Of a DNA stretch of 64,000 bases, positions 24,776-36,280 are shown piece after piece; within the stretch, counting starts at the first letter, position 1; each line of letters begins with the position of its first letter. The position numbers and the translations under genes were made by a program. Below the pieces are notes generated by a model. The model was not told the DNA's origin, did not search any database, and saw only the letters and a list, made by a program, of their open reading frames with translations. Source of the DNA: Scalesia atractyloides (lineage: Eukaryota; Streptophyta; Magnoliopsida; Asterales; Asteraceae); contig CAMTDV010001633.1 of NCBI GenBank assembly GCA_947069175.1, forward strand, positions 61,920,102-61,984,101. The letters run 5' to 3'.

Positions 24776-25622
24776 AAAAAGAACAAATTTAGCAAGCTTC
24801 ATTTGGATTTTTTGAACAACCTCTACCCTGTCCCGAATGAAGAAAAACTGATCGCCAGATGTTCCAATCTTGATATTTTGTGTATATACTTCATTTACCA
24901 AAATACTGTAATCACATTGCAGCAACTTAGTCCAAGGTGATCCCTGATAATCTCGGATGGTAAAAATTGCACAATAAGAAAAGAAAGTTAATGTTAAAAA
25001 TTTATTTTACTGAAAGGAAATACTAAATTCGATAGTACGTACAACACGGCAGGGAGAACAATGTAGAATGATGTATATGAAAGATCTATTTTTGTAACAT
25101 GGATCATCCACAAGACAAACATTTGAAAGCCTAGGTTTTTTTTGCCCACAACATTGAAATCAACAATAAACGCCGTTAAAAGGAAATCTAAGTACGACTG
25201 AAAAGGAGTAAAGACCAAAAAACAACCAATCTTCCATCCAAGTTGATCCACAATAGTTTTCCATCCATCTGTAATTGCTACTCCATCACCAACCCTCTTG
25301 TATGAAAGAACCCATGAACGCTCATGTTCTTCTGAAAGACTTAGGCAGAACCTGAATTATTAAAGGTAATTACTTAAATTGCAACACAATTATATATATA
25401 AACATTATTAGGAAATCAACATTACCAATTGATCAAGTTCAGTAAAGCAAAAGACTGAAGAAATCCATTATGAAATCTCCAACCTTACAACCTGCACCAC
25501 ATTAAAAGAAATGTAACAGCAAATTAATAATAAAGGGGGTCAAATGCATTAATAACTTCTTTTGATTGAAGTGGACTCAATTTGGGAAGTCATAGAATCT
25601 GGTATGTTTTATTCCCGCAAGC
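24776..25622 (-). repeat. B3 exon block, unit 3 (847 bp)
   Basis: Head-to-tail with unit 2 and nearly identical to it. Third block at 24925-24743, B3 core at 25251-24994, B3 start motif near 25450. Confidence 0.9.
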
Positions 25623-26018
25623 AAAAAGAACAAATTTAGCAAGCTTCATTTGGATTTTTTAAACAACCTTACCCAGTCCCGAATGAAAAAAACTGATCGC
25701 CAGATGTTCCAATCTTGATATTTTGTGTATATACTTCATCTACCAAAATATTGTAATCACCATTGCAGCAATTTAGTCTAAGGTGATCCCTGATAATCTC
25801 GGATGGTAAAAATTGCACAATAAGAAAAATGTTAAATGTAACATTTGTAAAAATCGGGTCTTCAAAACCCGCTCCGTTTTGTAATCAAGTACCAAGTTAT
25901 AAAAGTTGCATTAAATATTTATGATTATTTTGAGTTAAAACGATACATAATTAATAAATAAACTAAACTATAAAAATTATATTTGATAAAAAGTTAAAAT
26001 AAAATAAATAAAAAAAAT

Positions 26019-26100
26019 GAAGCTGCCGGGACTCGAACCCGGGTCAGCCAAGACACTTCAACAACTTAACACTCACTCCCAAGACCACTCCGCCACATTG
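26019..26100 (-). repeat. tRNA-like module, antisense (solo LTR)
   Basis: The minus strand has GTGGCGGAGTGGTC (A-box/D-arm-like, as in Ser/Leu tRNAs) and CCGGGTTCGAGTCCCGG, a perfect 5-bp T-stem with TTCGAGT loop (B-box). Acceptor arms do not pair well, so it is not a normal tRNA gene. Counterparts: 42985-43060 and 51184-51258. Confidence 0.7.
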
Positions 26101-26945
26101 TGTTTTCTGCTAACTCTAGGAACACAAATGAAATTTATACGCAAACTCAGTTATAACCGATGGCGCCATCTGAGAAACGGTAATCGGCAAACCAAGCGTC
26201 AAATCGTTGTTTATCTCACACATTCAGTTTATAACCGATGCACGACGGTTTTTAATCAATCGGAAATTGATTAAACTTAAAGACTCATCATTGTTGGTTT
26301 TAAAACCGAAAAAAAAACATCAAGTTCAGAATTACACAAACTCCAGACCACTCTCGCGATTCAGAGATATCATACCAATACTCCATTTCCTTTTCGTCGC
26401 ATTTTCAGACCATCAGAGCGCCTAAAACAGCTCGCCGAAATTCTCTGCAAAAGTCGCCGGAAAACCGTATTCAACTCAAGCCGGTAAAATACTTCTACTT
26501 TACGGTTTCAATCTATTGTTAGAACCTTACTAACATTAACCCATCGCTCAAAATCAACCACAGACGACATTGCTGGACTTTCTGTGTTCGCCGGAGAATT
26601 TCTGAAATTGTCGGAAACTCGTTAATTACTGGTATGCACATTCCAACGTACTGATAATCAATACTCATTAGTTCAATTTCACATCTAATCCCTTAAACCT
26701 GTTAATTGATTCTCACAGCCGAAGGTTTCAAAAACGGAGCCGACAAGTTTCGCCGGACTCTCTGAAGAAGACAACCTGTTCGGTATCTTCTTTCCCCAAA
26801 CTTTTCGGTTCAATGCATTCAAACTGGACATCATGTTTATTAACTAAATTAATCACGAATCGGTTGTTTGATTGATGTCTGCGTTTGTAATGAAGAAGAC
26901 GAGTTCAGTGATGACATAAGATTAATTAAAATCGGAATTATAAAC

Positions 26946-27025
26946 GGGTTAGACACACAGTCCAGCGGTGGACTGTGTGCAAACAAAAACTATACACGTC
27001 CCGAGATCCCTGCTACATGCACACC
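26946..27025 (+). repeat. tRNA-like module 1 (solo LTR), decayed B-box
   Basis: Starts GGGTTAGACACACAGTCC and continues AGCGGTGGACTGTGTG, a hairpin in the place of the D-arm. The T-arm position reads CGTCCCGAGATCCCTG, a degraded B-box. Confidence 0.55.
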
Positions 27026-27112
27026 TTGTGTAATAAAATGCCTTTTTGATCAAAAACTAAACCGGGTTAACTCAGATAGTTGATAAGTATAATAAAAACC
27101 GAGATAATAACC

Positions 27113-27190
27113 GGGTTAGATAGACACTCCAGCGGTGGACTGTGTGAAACACGAACCACACGTCGCGCGTTCGAAACCCGTCACGAGCAC
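27113..27190 (+). repeat. tRNA-like module 2 (solo LTR)
   Basis: Starts GGGTTAGATAGACACTCC, then AGCGGTGGACTGTGTG, and has the B-box-like GCGTTCGAAACC about 40 bp on. Confidence 0.6.
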
Positions 27191-27282
27191 CGGTCCGATT
27201 GAATTAAAATGTTTTTGCAAATAAAGGAAATTCGGTTAAAATTGAATAAGTGTATAAATATAATTAAGAACGAGATTATTTC

Positions 27283-27361
27283 GGGTTAGACACGTAGCTC
27301 AGTTGGTAGAGCTGCGTGCACGCGAACGGGAGGTCGCCGGTTCGAATCTCACCCGGCGCAG
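27283..27361 (+). repeat. tRNA-like module 3 (solo LTR)
   Basis: GGGTTAGACACGTAGCTCAG leads into a D-arm GCTCAGTTGGTAGAGC (a close A-box match), with GCCGGTTCGAATCTC (B-box) 36 bp later. It is the most tRNA-like of the set, but the anticodon and acceptor stems do not fold cleanly. Confidence 0.68.
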
Positions 27362-27370
27362 ATTAATTCG

Positions 27371-27405
27371 CTGACCGAACCGGTCAACGGTCAACGGTCA
27401 ACGCT
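27371..27405 (+). promoter_or_regulatory. W-box-like cluster in the LTR
   Basis: Three GGTCAAC units in tandem with a preceding CTGACC and CCGGTC. GTTGACC inverted is the TTGAC core bound by plant WRKY factors. The same position in the related LTRs (41669-41719, 49911-49963) also has several TTGAC cores. Confidence 0.5.
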
Positions 27406-27927
27406 AAAAAAATAATATTTTTTTTAGATATTTTTATTTATTTAATTTAATTTAAAAATCAATTAAAAATACTTAAAAGTAACATTTTTAAAGATAGAAA
27501 ATAGCCATAAACTCACAAAAATATATCTAAAAATTTCATTAAAATCCTTAATAAAATCCATCCATTTAATATATTTTTCCATTATTATTTAGGTTAGTAT
27601 TCCTCGTTGATCCGCTCATCTAATTCGTGTTCATCTCACCATCTCCAATCCAACGCACCCAGTGTGAGTGAATCTTACAAATTCTCCGTTTTAATCACGT
27701 TTTGGGGTGTATCATGTGTCTTTGTATATATATATTATTACTAAACCATTGTGCATACATCATATCATGAACTTGTGTATTCAGTTTGTTGCTGTTAAGT
27801 AGTTATCATTGGATGCAAATTATTATTCAGTACATGCAATTTCATAGGCCGCCGCTCCCCATTACATTATGAGCGTTGAGCATGTTCCCCATTTTATTAT
27901 GCGGTTGAACCTGGCGTGCCCACATAC

Positions 27928-28025
27928 GATCGGCTCCGTTTGATTGAGCCTTGATCGCACAGACATTTTCATTTTCAGTACATGCAATACGATCGGCTCC
28001 GTTTGATTGAGCCTTGATCGCACAG
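27928..28025 (+). repeat. hairpin repeat CGATCGGCTCC...GAGCCTTGATCG
   Basis: Two copies of a 32-bp sequence able to fold (GATCGGCTC against GAGCC..GATC), 59 bp apart. The same hairpin lies in each 99-bp unit of the LTRs at 40602 and 48746. Confidence 0.75.
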
Positions 28026-29115
28026 TTTCATTTATGTTATTTACAGTATGATGTTGGTATGTTCATGTATGATGCCATGTGTTATTATATGTTATAGTTG
28101 TGACTGCTATTTGCCATTACTTGATTATTTACATTTGTTCATCTATGATTATGCACAAATTTTCATTGATAAACTAACAATTAATTATTTAATAAATGTT
28201 TATCTAATAAGGTTCACTCGCCAACTTATGTTGACCCAAAAACTCCCATTTTACACATGATACAGGTGAAGCAGCTGCAGCTAGGAACACATAGGATTTG
28301 GACTAGAAGAATAAAACGATTTGGTGTTGGGATTGTTATGCTTGGCTTATTTTCCTTGTATTGAATGAACATGTTTGGATGTTTGAAATGTAACTTTGAC
28401 TTTATTAAATATGAAACATATTAGTAAATGTCATGAGCTTTGGTGATAACCCAATTATGCCCCGACTCTTATTCCGCTGCGGGTCGGGGTGTGACATTAA
28501 ACATTTATTTTACTGAAAGGAAATACTAAATTCGATAGTACGTACAACACGGCAGGGAGAATAATGTAGAATGATGTATATGAAAGATCTATTTTTGTAA
28601 CATGGATCATCCACAAGACAAACATTTGAAAGCCTAGGTTTTTTTTGCCCACAACATCGAAATCAACAATAAACGCCGTTAAAAGGAAATCTAAGTACGA
28701 CTGAAACGGAGGAAAGACCAAGAAACAACCAATCTTCCATCCAAGTTGATCCACAATAGTTTTCCATCCATCTGTAATTGCTACTCCATCACCAACCCTC
28801 TTGTATGAAAGAACCCATGAACGCTCATGTTCTTCTGAAAGACTTAGGCAGAACCTGAATTATTAAAGGTAATTACTTAGATTGCAATATAAACATGATT
28901 AGGAAATCAACATTACCAATTGATCAAGTTCAGTAAAGCAAAAGAATCTGAAGAAATCCATTATGAAATCTCCAACCTTACAACCTGCACCACATTAAAA
29001 GAAATGTAACAGCAAATTAATAATAAAGGGGGTCAAATGCATTAATAACTTGTTTTGATTGAAGTGGACTCAATTTGGGAAGTCATAGAATCTGGTATGT
29101 TTTATTCCCGCAAGC

Positions 29116-29815
29116 ATGCAATACTTGGCATCAGTTGTACTATAAGCATTCAGATAATGATCTATGTATACAACCAAGGAAATAAACTTATAAGAATTAC
29201 CCTAAATATTCACACTTGATTCGGTCATTTAGAAGGTAATCTGCAGCATTTGAAGTATCAAACTGCGTAAATGTATGATACATAAGATTTCAGTCAAACA
29301 CCTTGACTGCAAAACAATTATCAGCTGAACACAATGCTTATATAATACAAAATCTATATGAATATTTCTTCAGATCAGTATGAACATACGTTATATGTAA
29401 CAACAAATCAAATAATGTTTATCAATGTAATAACTCACTTATTGTTCTTTAAAAAATCGAAAGACTAAGTTTCATGAAACAACAAACTGATCATCTAGAG
29501 ACGAAATTTAAAAACACTAAATTTCACAAAATCCACCCCAATCATGTGTGAATACTTTCTCGACCCTAAATTTTATAACTATTCAGAACCCTAAATTTTT
29601 GTACAAATACTCTTTACTAATATTCATAATGATAGATCACAACAGTATACCAATAAAACACAACCGAAAACCCTAATAACAATCATATTTGAGAAGAAAA
29701 TGATAAGCCCTAAAAAATTTTAGGGTTCTTCCACGTACATGAAAATTACACAAATAGTACATTCGATTTGATCTATCAAATAGACGAATATAATGAATTT
29801 AATAAAAAAGTGATG
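29116..29815. other. AT-rich flank, no gene seen
   Basis: Single-copy sequence on the presumed 5' side of the B3-like locus. It contains several AACCCTAAATTT phrases (29565-29720). I could not identify a first exon or a TATA box with confidence. Confidence 0.4.
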
Positions 29816-29819
29816 AAGT

Positions 29820-30653
29820 CGACATTCAACAAACAACCATGAATCAAAGAGGAAAAGAAAGATTATAGAGATGTGTCCATTTAGTTGATGCTTAACCTAC
29901 ACGAATCGAAGGATGTATCTTCAGAGAGCGGCATATTAGTTTTACGGTTTTGTTAGAAGAGGAAAACGATTATGAGATAAATCTTCCACAATAATATCGT
30001 CTAGTATCGCCAACATTGTTTGGGAAATATGTGGATCTAGAGATGGATTTTTAGAGAGGATACGACGTGTATTAGGGTTTCATATAGGTGATGAAATCGA
30101 TCAAATCGACATTCAACAAACAAACACGAATCAAAGAGGAAAAGAAAGATTACAGTAATGTGTCCATTTAGTTGATGCTTAACCTACACGAATCGAATGA
30201 TGGATCTTCAGAGAGCGGCGTATTGGTGTTATGGTTTTCTTATAAGAGGAAAACAAATTATGAGATGGATGTTTCACAATAAAATCGTCTAGTATCGCCA
30301 ACATTGTTTGGGAAAGATGTAGCTCTAGAGATGGATTTTCAGAGAGGATGCGGCATGTGTTAAGGTTTCATGATGGTGATGTAATCGACATTCAACAAAC
30401 AAACACGAATCAAAGAGGAAAAGAAAGATTACAATGATGTGTCCAGTTAGTTGATGCTTAACCTACACGAATCGAATGGTGGATCTTCAGAGTGCACGAC
30501 GTATTGGTTTTGCGCTTTTCTCAGAAGAGGAACACAATTATGAGATGGATCTTCCACAATAAAATCGTCTAGTATCGCCAACATTGTCTGGGAAAGATGT
30601 AGATTTAGAGATGGATTTTCAGAGAGGATGCAACATGTGTTAGGGTTTTCTGT
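29820..30653. repeat. three tandem repeats of about 280 bp
   Basis: Units start at GACATTCAACAAACAA near 29821, 30108 and 30387. They share CGTCTAGTATCGCCAACATTG and TTAGTTGATGCTTAACCTAC. The third is cut by the solo LTR at 30654 and resumes at 33082. No coding function seen; the open frame at 30659-30447 is not conserved between units. Confidence 0.88.
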
Positions 30654-31464
30654 TGTCACTCCCCAACCGATGGTGGAAACATCAGGGTAGTGGCACTAGG
30701 CGACCAGATTGTCTCATGAGAATTCCATAACAATTATCTAACAATATCATTCAACGTCAACGTCCCATACCATTAACATAATACTTTAAACAATCATTAC
30801 AGAATCTGAGTTTTCTCACTAAACAACAAGGTTCAATTTTCCCTAGATTTATTACATTTCAAAACTAAACAAGAACAAAACAAACTAAGAAACTACGTCC
30901 CATGCATCCAAGCTACAATCCTTAACCTGTCACATACGTTAAAATACAAGTCAATACAATTAAGTAAAGGTGAGCATACAGGTTTTAGTACTACTAGCAT
31001 AATAGAGAAAGCGTTCGCGAAATAATCTAACTACATATCATGATACAACAAAACACTTCACACGACATAGGCTCATTTCTCATGCTAACTACCGTGAGAA
31101 GGCTTGCGCGTCCATCCTAACTAGACCCCGTCGGGTGTAAGCCACACTATAGTACCATACTAGCTAAGGAGACAAGTTAACGAAAATAAGTCCTAGTTAC
31201 ATGTTTCTAGTATCACGTATTGAGCATACACAATCAGATTATTCACGTGTGATAAACAGTTTGATTTGTGAAGTGATTTTAATAGAGGAACGTATGTAAC
31301 ACCCAAAAAGTGCATTAAGGCGAAAATGGGTCAAGTATACTCACAGCGGGTGCGTTTAGGTAAGACTTAGATTCTGAGAAGAGTCAGGAAGTACGCCGGA
31401 TCAGCCTGTAAACAAACAGAAGTGCATCAGTTTTCCGAATTGCTGAAACGGTTAAGTTTGGGTT

Positions 31465-31782
31465 GAGCAGTAGACAAGATCGGCCGAACTTGTAAAGGTT
31501 TGCTGAACTGAAAGACAAGTTCGATCGAACCTGTAAGTTTCTCAAGGAAACTTGACAAGTTCGGTCGAACTTGTGGAATCTTGGTAAGTGGGTTGACAAG
31601 TTCGGCCGAACTTGTGAAGTTTCTTGAGAAACTTGACAAGTTCGAGCGAACTTGGGAGCTTCTGAAGGGAATTTGAGTATTTCCACTCAAGTTCAGCCGA
31701 ACTTGACCCCTTAAGGGCAAGTTCGAGCGAACTTGACTTCTTGTGCTGTTAAAATCAGTGTAATCTCGAGCGAACTTGATGT
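31465..31782. repeat. palindrome cluster A of the solo LTR
   Basis: Seven copies plus a half copy of CAAGTTCGnnCGAACTTG at about 40-bp spacing, near 31471, 31511, 31552, 31593, 31634, 31687, 31717 and 31765. Central dinucleotides vary (GC, TC, AG). Confidence 0.92.
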
Positions 31783-32344
31783 TTTCGGGTCCAAAATCTT
31801 GCGTTTTCGCGTCGTTTGCTGAGGAAGTCGAGTGCCCATCCCTCCAACCTTAAGCCACTAAGTAAAACTTAGGCTGGTGAGGTCGTTTGGAGCGAACTTA
31901 GCCATTTTACAGAAACTCGGGCTAATCCGAGCGAACTTTATGGTTCGTACGGGTTAGTCCAGCTTGTGTAAAGTGACGATTTCGTCCTTGTGCTTCCGGA
32001 TCTGAGATCTAGCTTCGGCAACGGCTCATTCCACTCAAAAGTGAACGAAACATACGTCATTAGTCTGAAAATGGTGTAAAAATCAAGGATTTAAAAGGTT
32101 TTGCTCAGATCTACTATAGATCTGAGTGAAAAACAGAAATTTTATGGAAAAAAATGAAAATTTTCGTAAACAGAAGAGATTTTCTATAAACGAATGCAAT
32201 GCCTTGTGCAAAATCGTTGTAAAACATTGTTGAACATCATTGTAGTAGAAATCGGGTTGATTCTTACTTAGAAAACAGCGGGTTTTGGGTTTCGGGAGCT
32301 CAGAGCGAAGTTGCAGCAAGTTCAAATGAGAGAATGGAGCTGAG

Positions 32345-32353
32345 TATTTATAG
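32345..32353 (-). promoter_or_regulatory. LTR TATA-like box
   Basis: CTATAAATA on the minus strand, at the position equivalent to 7176-7184. Confidence 0.6.
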
Positions 32354-32377
32354 GTGAAGGCAAAAAGTGAGAGCAGG

Positions 32378-32595
32378 GGAGTCAAGTGTTCGCGCGAACT
32401 TGTGAAATCTGGAAGGAAAAGAGTCAATTTCACGCGAACTTGTGGATTGTTCAAGAGTTGTTAGTCAAGTTCGGCCAAACTTGTACATATCTGTATAAGT
32501 TCGAGCGAACTTGAGGCTAGATGGAGGAGTTGAGTTTGGCCAGCCAAGTTTGGCCGAACTTGGGGTCACCCAAGTTCAAACGAACTTGTCCAAAA
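32378..32595. repeat. palindrome cluster B of the solo LTR
   Basis: Six copies of the palindrome, several degenerate (CAATTTCACGCGAACTTG, CAAGTTCGGCCAAACTTG), immediately upstream of the TATA-like box on the minus strand. Confidence 0.88.
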
Positions 32596-33086
32596 GTTCA
32601 GGTTTTCTTCGTTTATTTCGCGTTAAGTGTTCGTTTAGCGATTCGGTTTGGCGATGTAATCGAGTGATAAGGTAATGTTAAGCGGTTTAGCGATGTTTTA
32701 AGTGTTGTAATAGCGAGTCAACGCGTGAGAGCGAGTTGCGTGAGTTTGCGAGCGATTAAACCACGATCATTCCAAATTCACATATAACACATAAACACGT
32801 ATAACACACAAACACGTAAGCTAATATTACCACATAATTCTAATAAAAAAATACCAAATTAAGTAATTGCGTTGCGATTGCGATGATAGCGATGAGATAT
32901 GGGAAGCGTTGCGTTAAAATAAGCGTTTAAATAGCGTTTAGTTATGATGTAATAATGCGATGTAATGACAAAACATATTTAATTTAATACGAACATTTCT
33001 ATTAACGAATCTCAGAGTACAAATCTGGAAATCAAATTAAATACACGGAAACAGGAAACAACAGAAATACGGGTTGTTACACCTGT

Positions 33087-34489
33087 AGGTGATGAACGAT
33101 AAAATGAGGAATTTCTCAGTTAGAAAGGCTTATAAAGGATCTAAAGTTTATGAAGCGGGTCATGTATTTCGGGTTCGGATTCCACCTCTTTCTTAGGAGA
33201 AATCAAAAAGTCAACAAAAACAAAAATTTTGAAACTCATTGAGGGAATAACACATGTCCGTCTAAAGTTTTACTTTATTAATATATAGATTGATTTATTT
33301 ACAAAGCAGCCGAATTATGGAATTATGTTTAGTAGAATTGCAAATGCCACTCCAGACTCACTAATTTGAAACAATAAGTTACATTAATAAAATTTTATTC
33401 ACATAGTAAGTTCTTCAAACTTAAAAGCTACCAAATAGTTAAAAATAATAAAAAAGAATTATTGAATTTGTTAAAATTTGTATTGACCGCTAAGTACTAC
33501 CACTCATGTACTCATGTCCATAGATATAGCTTTGATGACATCTAATTAAATATATTATATATATTCAGAGAAAGTTGGCTTTGCTCTATCAAATAAAAGC
33601 ATATTTTGTATACATGTAAAACTCAACTGATCAACTTTAGTAATGACTGAAATACAAAATTTTTGTTCATATCCTATAATAAAATATCATATTTAAAAGA
33701 AAAAAAATATGTATAGAATTTTCAATTTTAAAAATAGATGCATAAGAAATAGTTAATAACATTTTCACATTGATTTTGTAATAGTTGATGATATTAACGT
33801 TTTTTTAATATGATTTTCAAGATATTTATATCCAACAAGTATACTAGTTCAGTTTGCCACATGTGAATAACTACATAAGGCTCTGTCGCGAAGCACGGGT
33901 AATAATACTTATGTACATATTCAATAAAATTTATTTTGATCTTTTCATAAATTTTATGTTAAAAATGACAAACACTTACTTACATATTCTATAAAATTTC
34001 ATATTTACCGTTTTTACATACTTCGTTTTATTAGCGTTTCGACGTGTTATTTTTATAGCGTGGTGGATTTAAGTGTACAATTATACGAAACAAAGGCATA
34101 CAAATTTTAACATCCCCGCTGAAACGCTTGTACATGTCGCCGATAAACTTTAAACACATGTCAACATCCTTTTTTGGCTTTTCTTGCGGTTGCTATACCG
34201 AATGTCGATACTCTACCTATACCGTAATGAATAACGGTATCTGACCTAATTCCTGTCGCAACACGTGAGATAATTTTACTAGTTAAAAACAAATGCGGTG
34301 TTTTACACTCAATATCTTAGATGAAGCGACACTTAAATTTGCAAGCGTGACGTCCCTTCCAGCTCTCTCAAAATAGTCAATTACTTGTTAATGTTTATAC
34401 CATCAAATGATTCAAATCCCATGATTTGGGGCCACATGTGTTAATTAAGTGTACACTACCTTTTACCTTTTCTCAAACACCCCCACCCC
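33087..34489. other. AT-rich intergenic DNA upstream of the CEP gene
   Basis: No coding frame. 33880-34275 contains phrases such as CGCGAAGCACGGGTAATAAT that look like old repeat debris of a kind I cannot name. Confidence 0.45.
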
Positions 34490-34497
34490 TATAAATT
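34490..34497 (+). promoter_or_regulatory. TATA box of the CEP gene
   Basis: TATAAATT lies 97 bases upstream of the ATG at 34594, after a C-rich stretch. Transcription would start near 34520, leaving a 5' leader of about 70 bases with no upstream ATG. Confidence 0.6.
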
Positions 34498-34593
34498 CCA
34501 ACGATCTCATGATCATATAAAGTGTCATATATTCTTTCTTCAATCAAGGGTTCAGTTTCCTCACTCGACGATTCTGACCTCGTACGAGTTCAA

Positions 34594-34815
34594 ATGGTGC
34601 GATTGAGTAAAATGTGTTTGTGTTACTTGCTACTCACGCTATGTCTTTCAAATGTAGCATTGCAAGCTGCTCGTGCTACTTCAAGATGCGTCAAAGAAAA
34701 CACTTCCAAAGAAAATGCCAAAAGTCCAAACCAAGTGCCGGTTAAAGCGACAAAAGTTCATTTGGACGCTTTTCGTCCCACAACACCTGGTCACAGCCCT
34801 GGCGCTGGCCATTAG
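34594..34815 (+). CDS. CEP (C-terminally encoded peptide) hormone precursor
   Basis: A 73-residue precursor. Residues 1 to about 25 form a hydrophobic secretion signal (core CYLLLTLCLSNVAL). A polar Lys/Asn/Ser-rich spacer follows. The last 15 residues, AFRPTTPGHSPGAGH (nt 34768-34812), match the group I CEP signature FRPT-PG-SPG-GH and end exactly at the stop. In known CEPs this segment is cut out, its prolines are hydroxylated, and it is sensed by leucine-rich receptor kinases in control of root growth and nitrogen demand. The frame could open earlier at a GTG (34522), but the ATG at 34594 puts the signal peptide at the N-terminus. Single exon, one CEP domain, no damage. It sits alone between repeats. 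Confidence 0.93.
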   Translation: MVRLSKMCLCYLLLTLCLSNVALQAARATSRCVKENTSKENAKSPNQVPVKATKVHLDAFRPTTPGHSPGAGH

Positions 34816-36239
34816 CTCGATTCATGTCTTACAATTTATATAATGTTTCTCCTCTGAAAACATATGAGTTCTTGTAAATGCGATGTGTTTCTTGATGTTT
34901 TATGATCATTTTCAAGTGTTGTTAACTTTTGTGTTATTATGCTTCAAGATATTTGATTTCCCCAAAGACATCTTTAACATAATTGAATCCTACTTGGATC
35001 ATTATGTTTGTGAGTTGGGAAAGGACTTGTCCCTTCAAAGGCTCTTAGGGTGCAAAGAAATCTATTGGTGGTGTCTTTTATGAGTGTACGTATGTTGGAA
35101 ACTAAAAAGAGAAAAGAAAAAAAGCAAGAAAAAGTGAACATGTATCCTAGTTTCTTGGCATATATACTTGAGAGGCCCCCATGCAAAACCGTACTCTACA
35201 AGCAAACAGATACCACCGAAGATCTCAACAATTATATGAGTGATAGGATTTTGTCTTCTTAGTGGATAGTGTTGAACACCTCAGAAAAGAAGGTTTATTG
35301 AATGCATGATCTCTCTTTTATCATAACACTCATTTCATTTGTAAACAACCGTTTAGATTTGACGATTTCTTTGTATTTGACATTTAGCTAGATTTATTGA
35401 TTTCTTGGTAAACGTATGTTTAGTTCTAGACATCCCAGGTAAACATGTGTTTAGCTAGCCCTTGGGCATCTAGGTAAAGGGGCGTTTAAGCCTCCTGGTC
35501 CTTATAATAAAATTGACGTATAACCTTACAGGAGTAGGATCAAGTACAAACTAAGTTTTATGTAAAAATAGTAAGAACCAATACCAAGCCACCACATGAC
35601 ATTCATGGAAAATATTGATTTTAGGGATTCCTATTTTTATGCAACTTGTTAGTTTTTTTTACTTAAATTATATTTTCCATAAATACATCGAAACTGATTT
35701 TAAAAAATCAATCCATTAATCCATTATTGCTTTGAACTCATCGTCTCATTAAACGTTCTTATTCTTTTTTCATCTAATCTTAATTCTATATGCTATGTTT
35801 ATTCGACATGTAATTATCACCCACTAATGTAAAGTTAATATTAGCACGTCAAAACCATCACAAACATTTTGTGCTGATTATATATTTTTGTGGTTGATTT
35901 CATAAATTGATATGCTAATGTCATAAAATAATATGCTACTTACTTAAATATATACTAATGTCATAAAATAATATGCTACTTATTTAAATATTTGTGTTAC
36001 TTATATGAATTTATGTATTGATTATATAATTTTGTGTGCTATATTCATAAATTGATGTGCCAATTTCATAAATTGATGTGGATAAATATTTGTGTCATTT
36101 ATTATAAATTTATGTATTGAAACCAGCACATACAATTTCAAAACTAGCACATACATAACCAACACAAAACATGTTTGAAACTAGCACAAACAGTTTTTTT
36201 AAGTGCTATTTTCAATGTTTTAGATAAATAACATCATAT

Positions 36240-36280
<41 letters not shown>

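Larger units (their letters stand above)
25837..28496 (+). mobile_element. solo gypsy LTR (2660 bp), TTAAA target duplication
   Basis: Starts TGTAACATTTG, ends GGTCGGGGTGTGACA, and is flanked by TTAAA at 25832-25836 and 28497-28501. It is the inverse-orientation relative of the LTRs at 40602-43245 and 48746-51443, sharing the ends, tRNA-like modules and hairpin repeats. It has no internal region, so it probably formed by LTR-LTR recombination. The target lies between two exon-like blocks of the fourth B3 unit. Confidence 0.95.
22504..29115 (-). pseudogene. REM-like B3-domain locus with tandem exon blocks
   Basis: Minus-strand exon-like frames resemble plant B3 DNA-binding domains. Each unit has MDFFRVFCFTELDQL (the usual FF-V start of a B3 domain), then SYKRVGDGVAITDGWKTIV and GWKIGCFLVF (the DGW...G-FLVF core), then a third block, SILVDEVYTQNIKIGTSGDQ. 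At the 3' end, near 22686-22504, GYRYAIQGRGHFTKKNGIEDG looks like the C-terminal half of a further B3-type fold. B3/REM proteins are plant nuclear DNA-binding factors. The exon block is repeated four times, and one copy is split by a solo LTR. With shifted frames and no clear start I call it a probable pseudogene or a gene under rearrangement. The family call is by motif only. Confidence 0.55.
25623..29115 (-). repeat. B3 exon block, unit 4, split by a solo LTR
   Basis: 25623-25836 and 28497-29115 together make a fourth unit of about 0.83 kb. The gap is exactly the solo LTR at 25837-28496. B3 core at 28754-28497. Joining the two sides across one TTAAA restores the local order seen in units 2 and 3. 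Confidence 0.9.
30654..33081 (-). mobile_element. solo gypsy LTR (2428 bp), same family as 5387-7807
   Basis: Starts TGTCACTCCCC and ends GGGTTGTTACA. It is flanked by TCTGT (30649-30653) and CCTGT (33082-33086), a 5-bp duplication with one mismatch. Orientation follows the primer-proximal end of the left element. Like that LTR it carries two palindrome clusters and a TATA-like box. No gag or pol is attached. Confidence 0.93.

Noticed and set aside
30447..30659. 70-residue frame in the 280-bp repeats
   Set aside because: Not open in the two sister repeats; no motif recognised.
31384..31720. Overlapping minus-strand frames with repeated QVRPNLS-like residues
   Set aside because: They are translations of the 18-bp palindrome array; the left LTR breaks them differently.
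34030..34300. Helitron 3' end near ...TTTTACTAG
   Set aside because: No stable hairpin 10-12 bases before CTAG.
34522..34593. Longer CEP precursor starting at GTG 34522
   Set aside because: A GTG start is unlikely in plants and would bury the signal peptide; the ATG at 34594 fits better.
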